Below, piece by piece: positions 63,342 through 64,000 of a stretch of 64,000 nt of DNA. Location: contig CATKFO010000046.1 of the NCBI GenBank assembly GCA_949747515.1, positions 1-64,000 of the forward strand. The letters are read 5' to 3'. Origin of the DNA: an uncultured Eubacteriales bacterium. GTDB lineage: Bacteria; Bacillota; Clostridia; Oscillospirales; CAG-272. Made by a program: the position numbers and the translations under genes. The notes under the pieces are model-generated. The model saw only the letters and a list, made by a program, of their open reading frames with translations, made no database searches and was not told the DNA's origin. The number at the start of each line of letters is the position of its first letter. The stretch's first letter is position 1.

Positions 63342-64000
63342 CTATTTTAGATTCACAAGCTCCACGTCGTATCCAAGACCGCGCAGACTTTCTACTATTC
63401 CGTTGTCTCCGAGCATATGAGCAAGTCCCACGATGTAGAATACGTCGTAGCCGTTTTTTATATAAGAGTCCGCCTTTTCCGTCATTATTATATTTCTATC
63501 GTCAAGCATTACCGCGTTGTATTCTTCCTCGCATTGTATCTCTTCGTCTGCAGAATCAATATCAATATCTGTATCGTTAATAAAAATTTCTTCGAGGTAT
63601 TCTATGTCTCCGCTTTTCCACGCCGAATAAAGACGTTCTACGTCCGCTTCGTAATTTTCAGCGTATTCGTCGTCGATATATGATTCCAAAAGAAGCTTTT
63701 GAGTTAATTCTGAAAGAGAAGCCAGTCCTTCGTATGTATCAAGGTAATCTTCAACTTCAAGAATCTGTTTGCCGTTTTCTTTAGCGTCGCTTAAAAAATA
63801 TCTATCGACGCCGTTGCTTATGTCGAATTTTGTTTCCGATAGTAGGCAGTCTTCTATAAATTGAGTCCATAGAACAGGCATGTAATAATCGAGAAATGAA
63901 TTGTATATTTTATATCGTTTCAGAATATCGACCGATTTTGAGTATGTATCGTCTTCTATGTGATCGTAAATTTTTGTTCCGTCGGCGTATACAAGTTTCG
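63342..64000 (-). CDS. TraB/GumN family protein, 5' end outside window
   Basis: The frame stays open to the window edge, so at least 218 residues are encoded and the start is missing. The C-terminal part has VFYIVGLAHMLGDNGIVESL and the GYDVELV ending typical of TraB/GumN (Tiki-like) proteins, with the histidine of the second motif. The middle is very acidic (residues DTDIDIDSADEEIQ region). The family includes membrane-linked metalloprotease-like proteins; the role in bacteria is mostly unknown. Earlier ATGs in the frame, for example at 63881, are internal. Confidence 0.82.
   Translation of the reverse strand, partial: KLVYADGTKIYDHIEDDTYSKSVDILKRYKIYNSFLDYYMPVLWTQFIEDCLLSETKFDISNGVDRYFLSDAKENGKQILEVEDYLDTYEGLASLSELTQKLLLESYIDDEYAENYEADVERLYSAWKSGDIEYLEEIFINDTDIDIDSADEEIQCEEEYNAVMLDDRNIIMTEKADSYIKNGYDVFYIVGLAHMLGDNGIVESLRGLGYDVELVNLK

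Noticed and set aside
1-64000. tRNA, rRNA, CRISPR, transposase or prophage genes
   Set aside because: No tRNA-like TTCGANTC arms with matching acceptor stems, no regularly spaced direct repeats, and no transposase, integrase or phage-structural motifs were seen in any frame.

Overview
The window reads as chromosomal DNA of a low-to-moderate GC Gram-positive anaerobe of the class Clostridia. The reasons are strong GGAGG ribosome binding sites, sigma-A promoters of TTGACA-17-TATAAT type, a pyrophosphate-type phosphofructokinase, type III glutamine synthetase, short HisG plus HisZ, an ANTAR regulator beside a split archaeal-type glutamate synthase, and a YolD/Y-family polymerase pair. I saw no rRNA, tRNA, CRISPR array, prophage or insertion sequence. 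Almost everything is core metabolism.

Layout. 1-4.7 kb (minus): a zinc-ribbon protein, rpe-mgtE, and ispD-ispF. 4.8-10.5 kb (plus): a FAD/Rieske oxidoreductase, an AbrB-like regulator with a two-gene ABC exporter, a DUF1846 protein and nrdR. 10.6-16.5 kb: an AI-2E family membrane protein, a PPi-type phosphofructokinase, a YolD-like/Y-family polymerase pair and a LURP-one-related protein. 16.8-18.9 kb: two lipoproteins, one with S-layer homology repeats. 19.4-27.3 kb (minus): a complete histidine operon headed by a TrpR-like regulator. 27.6-44.0 kb (minus): carB, carA, purA, purC, purF, pyrG, an ANTAR regulator, glnA and a five-gene split glutamate synthase. 44.3-49.9 kb (plus, divergent): glnN, an ammonium transporter fused to a PII domain, and asnB. 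49.9-51.7 kb: a decayed protease-like gene and an exported protein. 51.7-63.3 kb: uracil-DNA glycosylase, trpS, a DUF3006 protein, a zinc dehydrogenase, prs, argS, yebC, lgt-folD, a CofE-like ligase and rplS. The window ends inside a TraB/GumN-family gene.

How it works together. From about 20 to 50 kb nearly every operon makes, moves or spends glutamine nitrogen: ammonium uptake (Amt-PII), two glutamine synthetases, glutamate synthase, and the amidotransferases HisH, CarA, PurF, PyrG and AsnB. The two assimilation operons diverge from a 355-bp region, and each leader carries terminator-like hairpins. The ANTAR protein encoded in the cluster belongs to a family of RNA-binding antiterminators, but I could not find its usual paired hexaloop target in either leader.

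The least expected item is a 129-133 bp dispersed intergenic repeat in three copies (4576-4708 minus, 13609-13737 plus, 52360-52492 minus). Each copy begins at an extended -10 promoter (TGGTATAAT), has a conserved GC-rich interior that can fold, and ends at a second -10-like box. Other points worth checking are an in-frame 24-bp duplication in the CTP-binding loop of ispD and an 18-bp perfect inverted repeat in the leader of the SLH lipoprotein.
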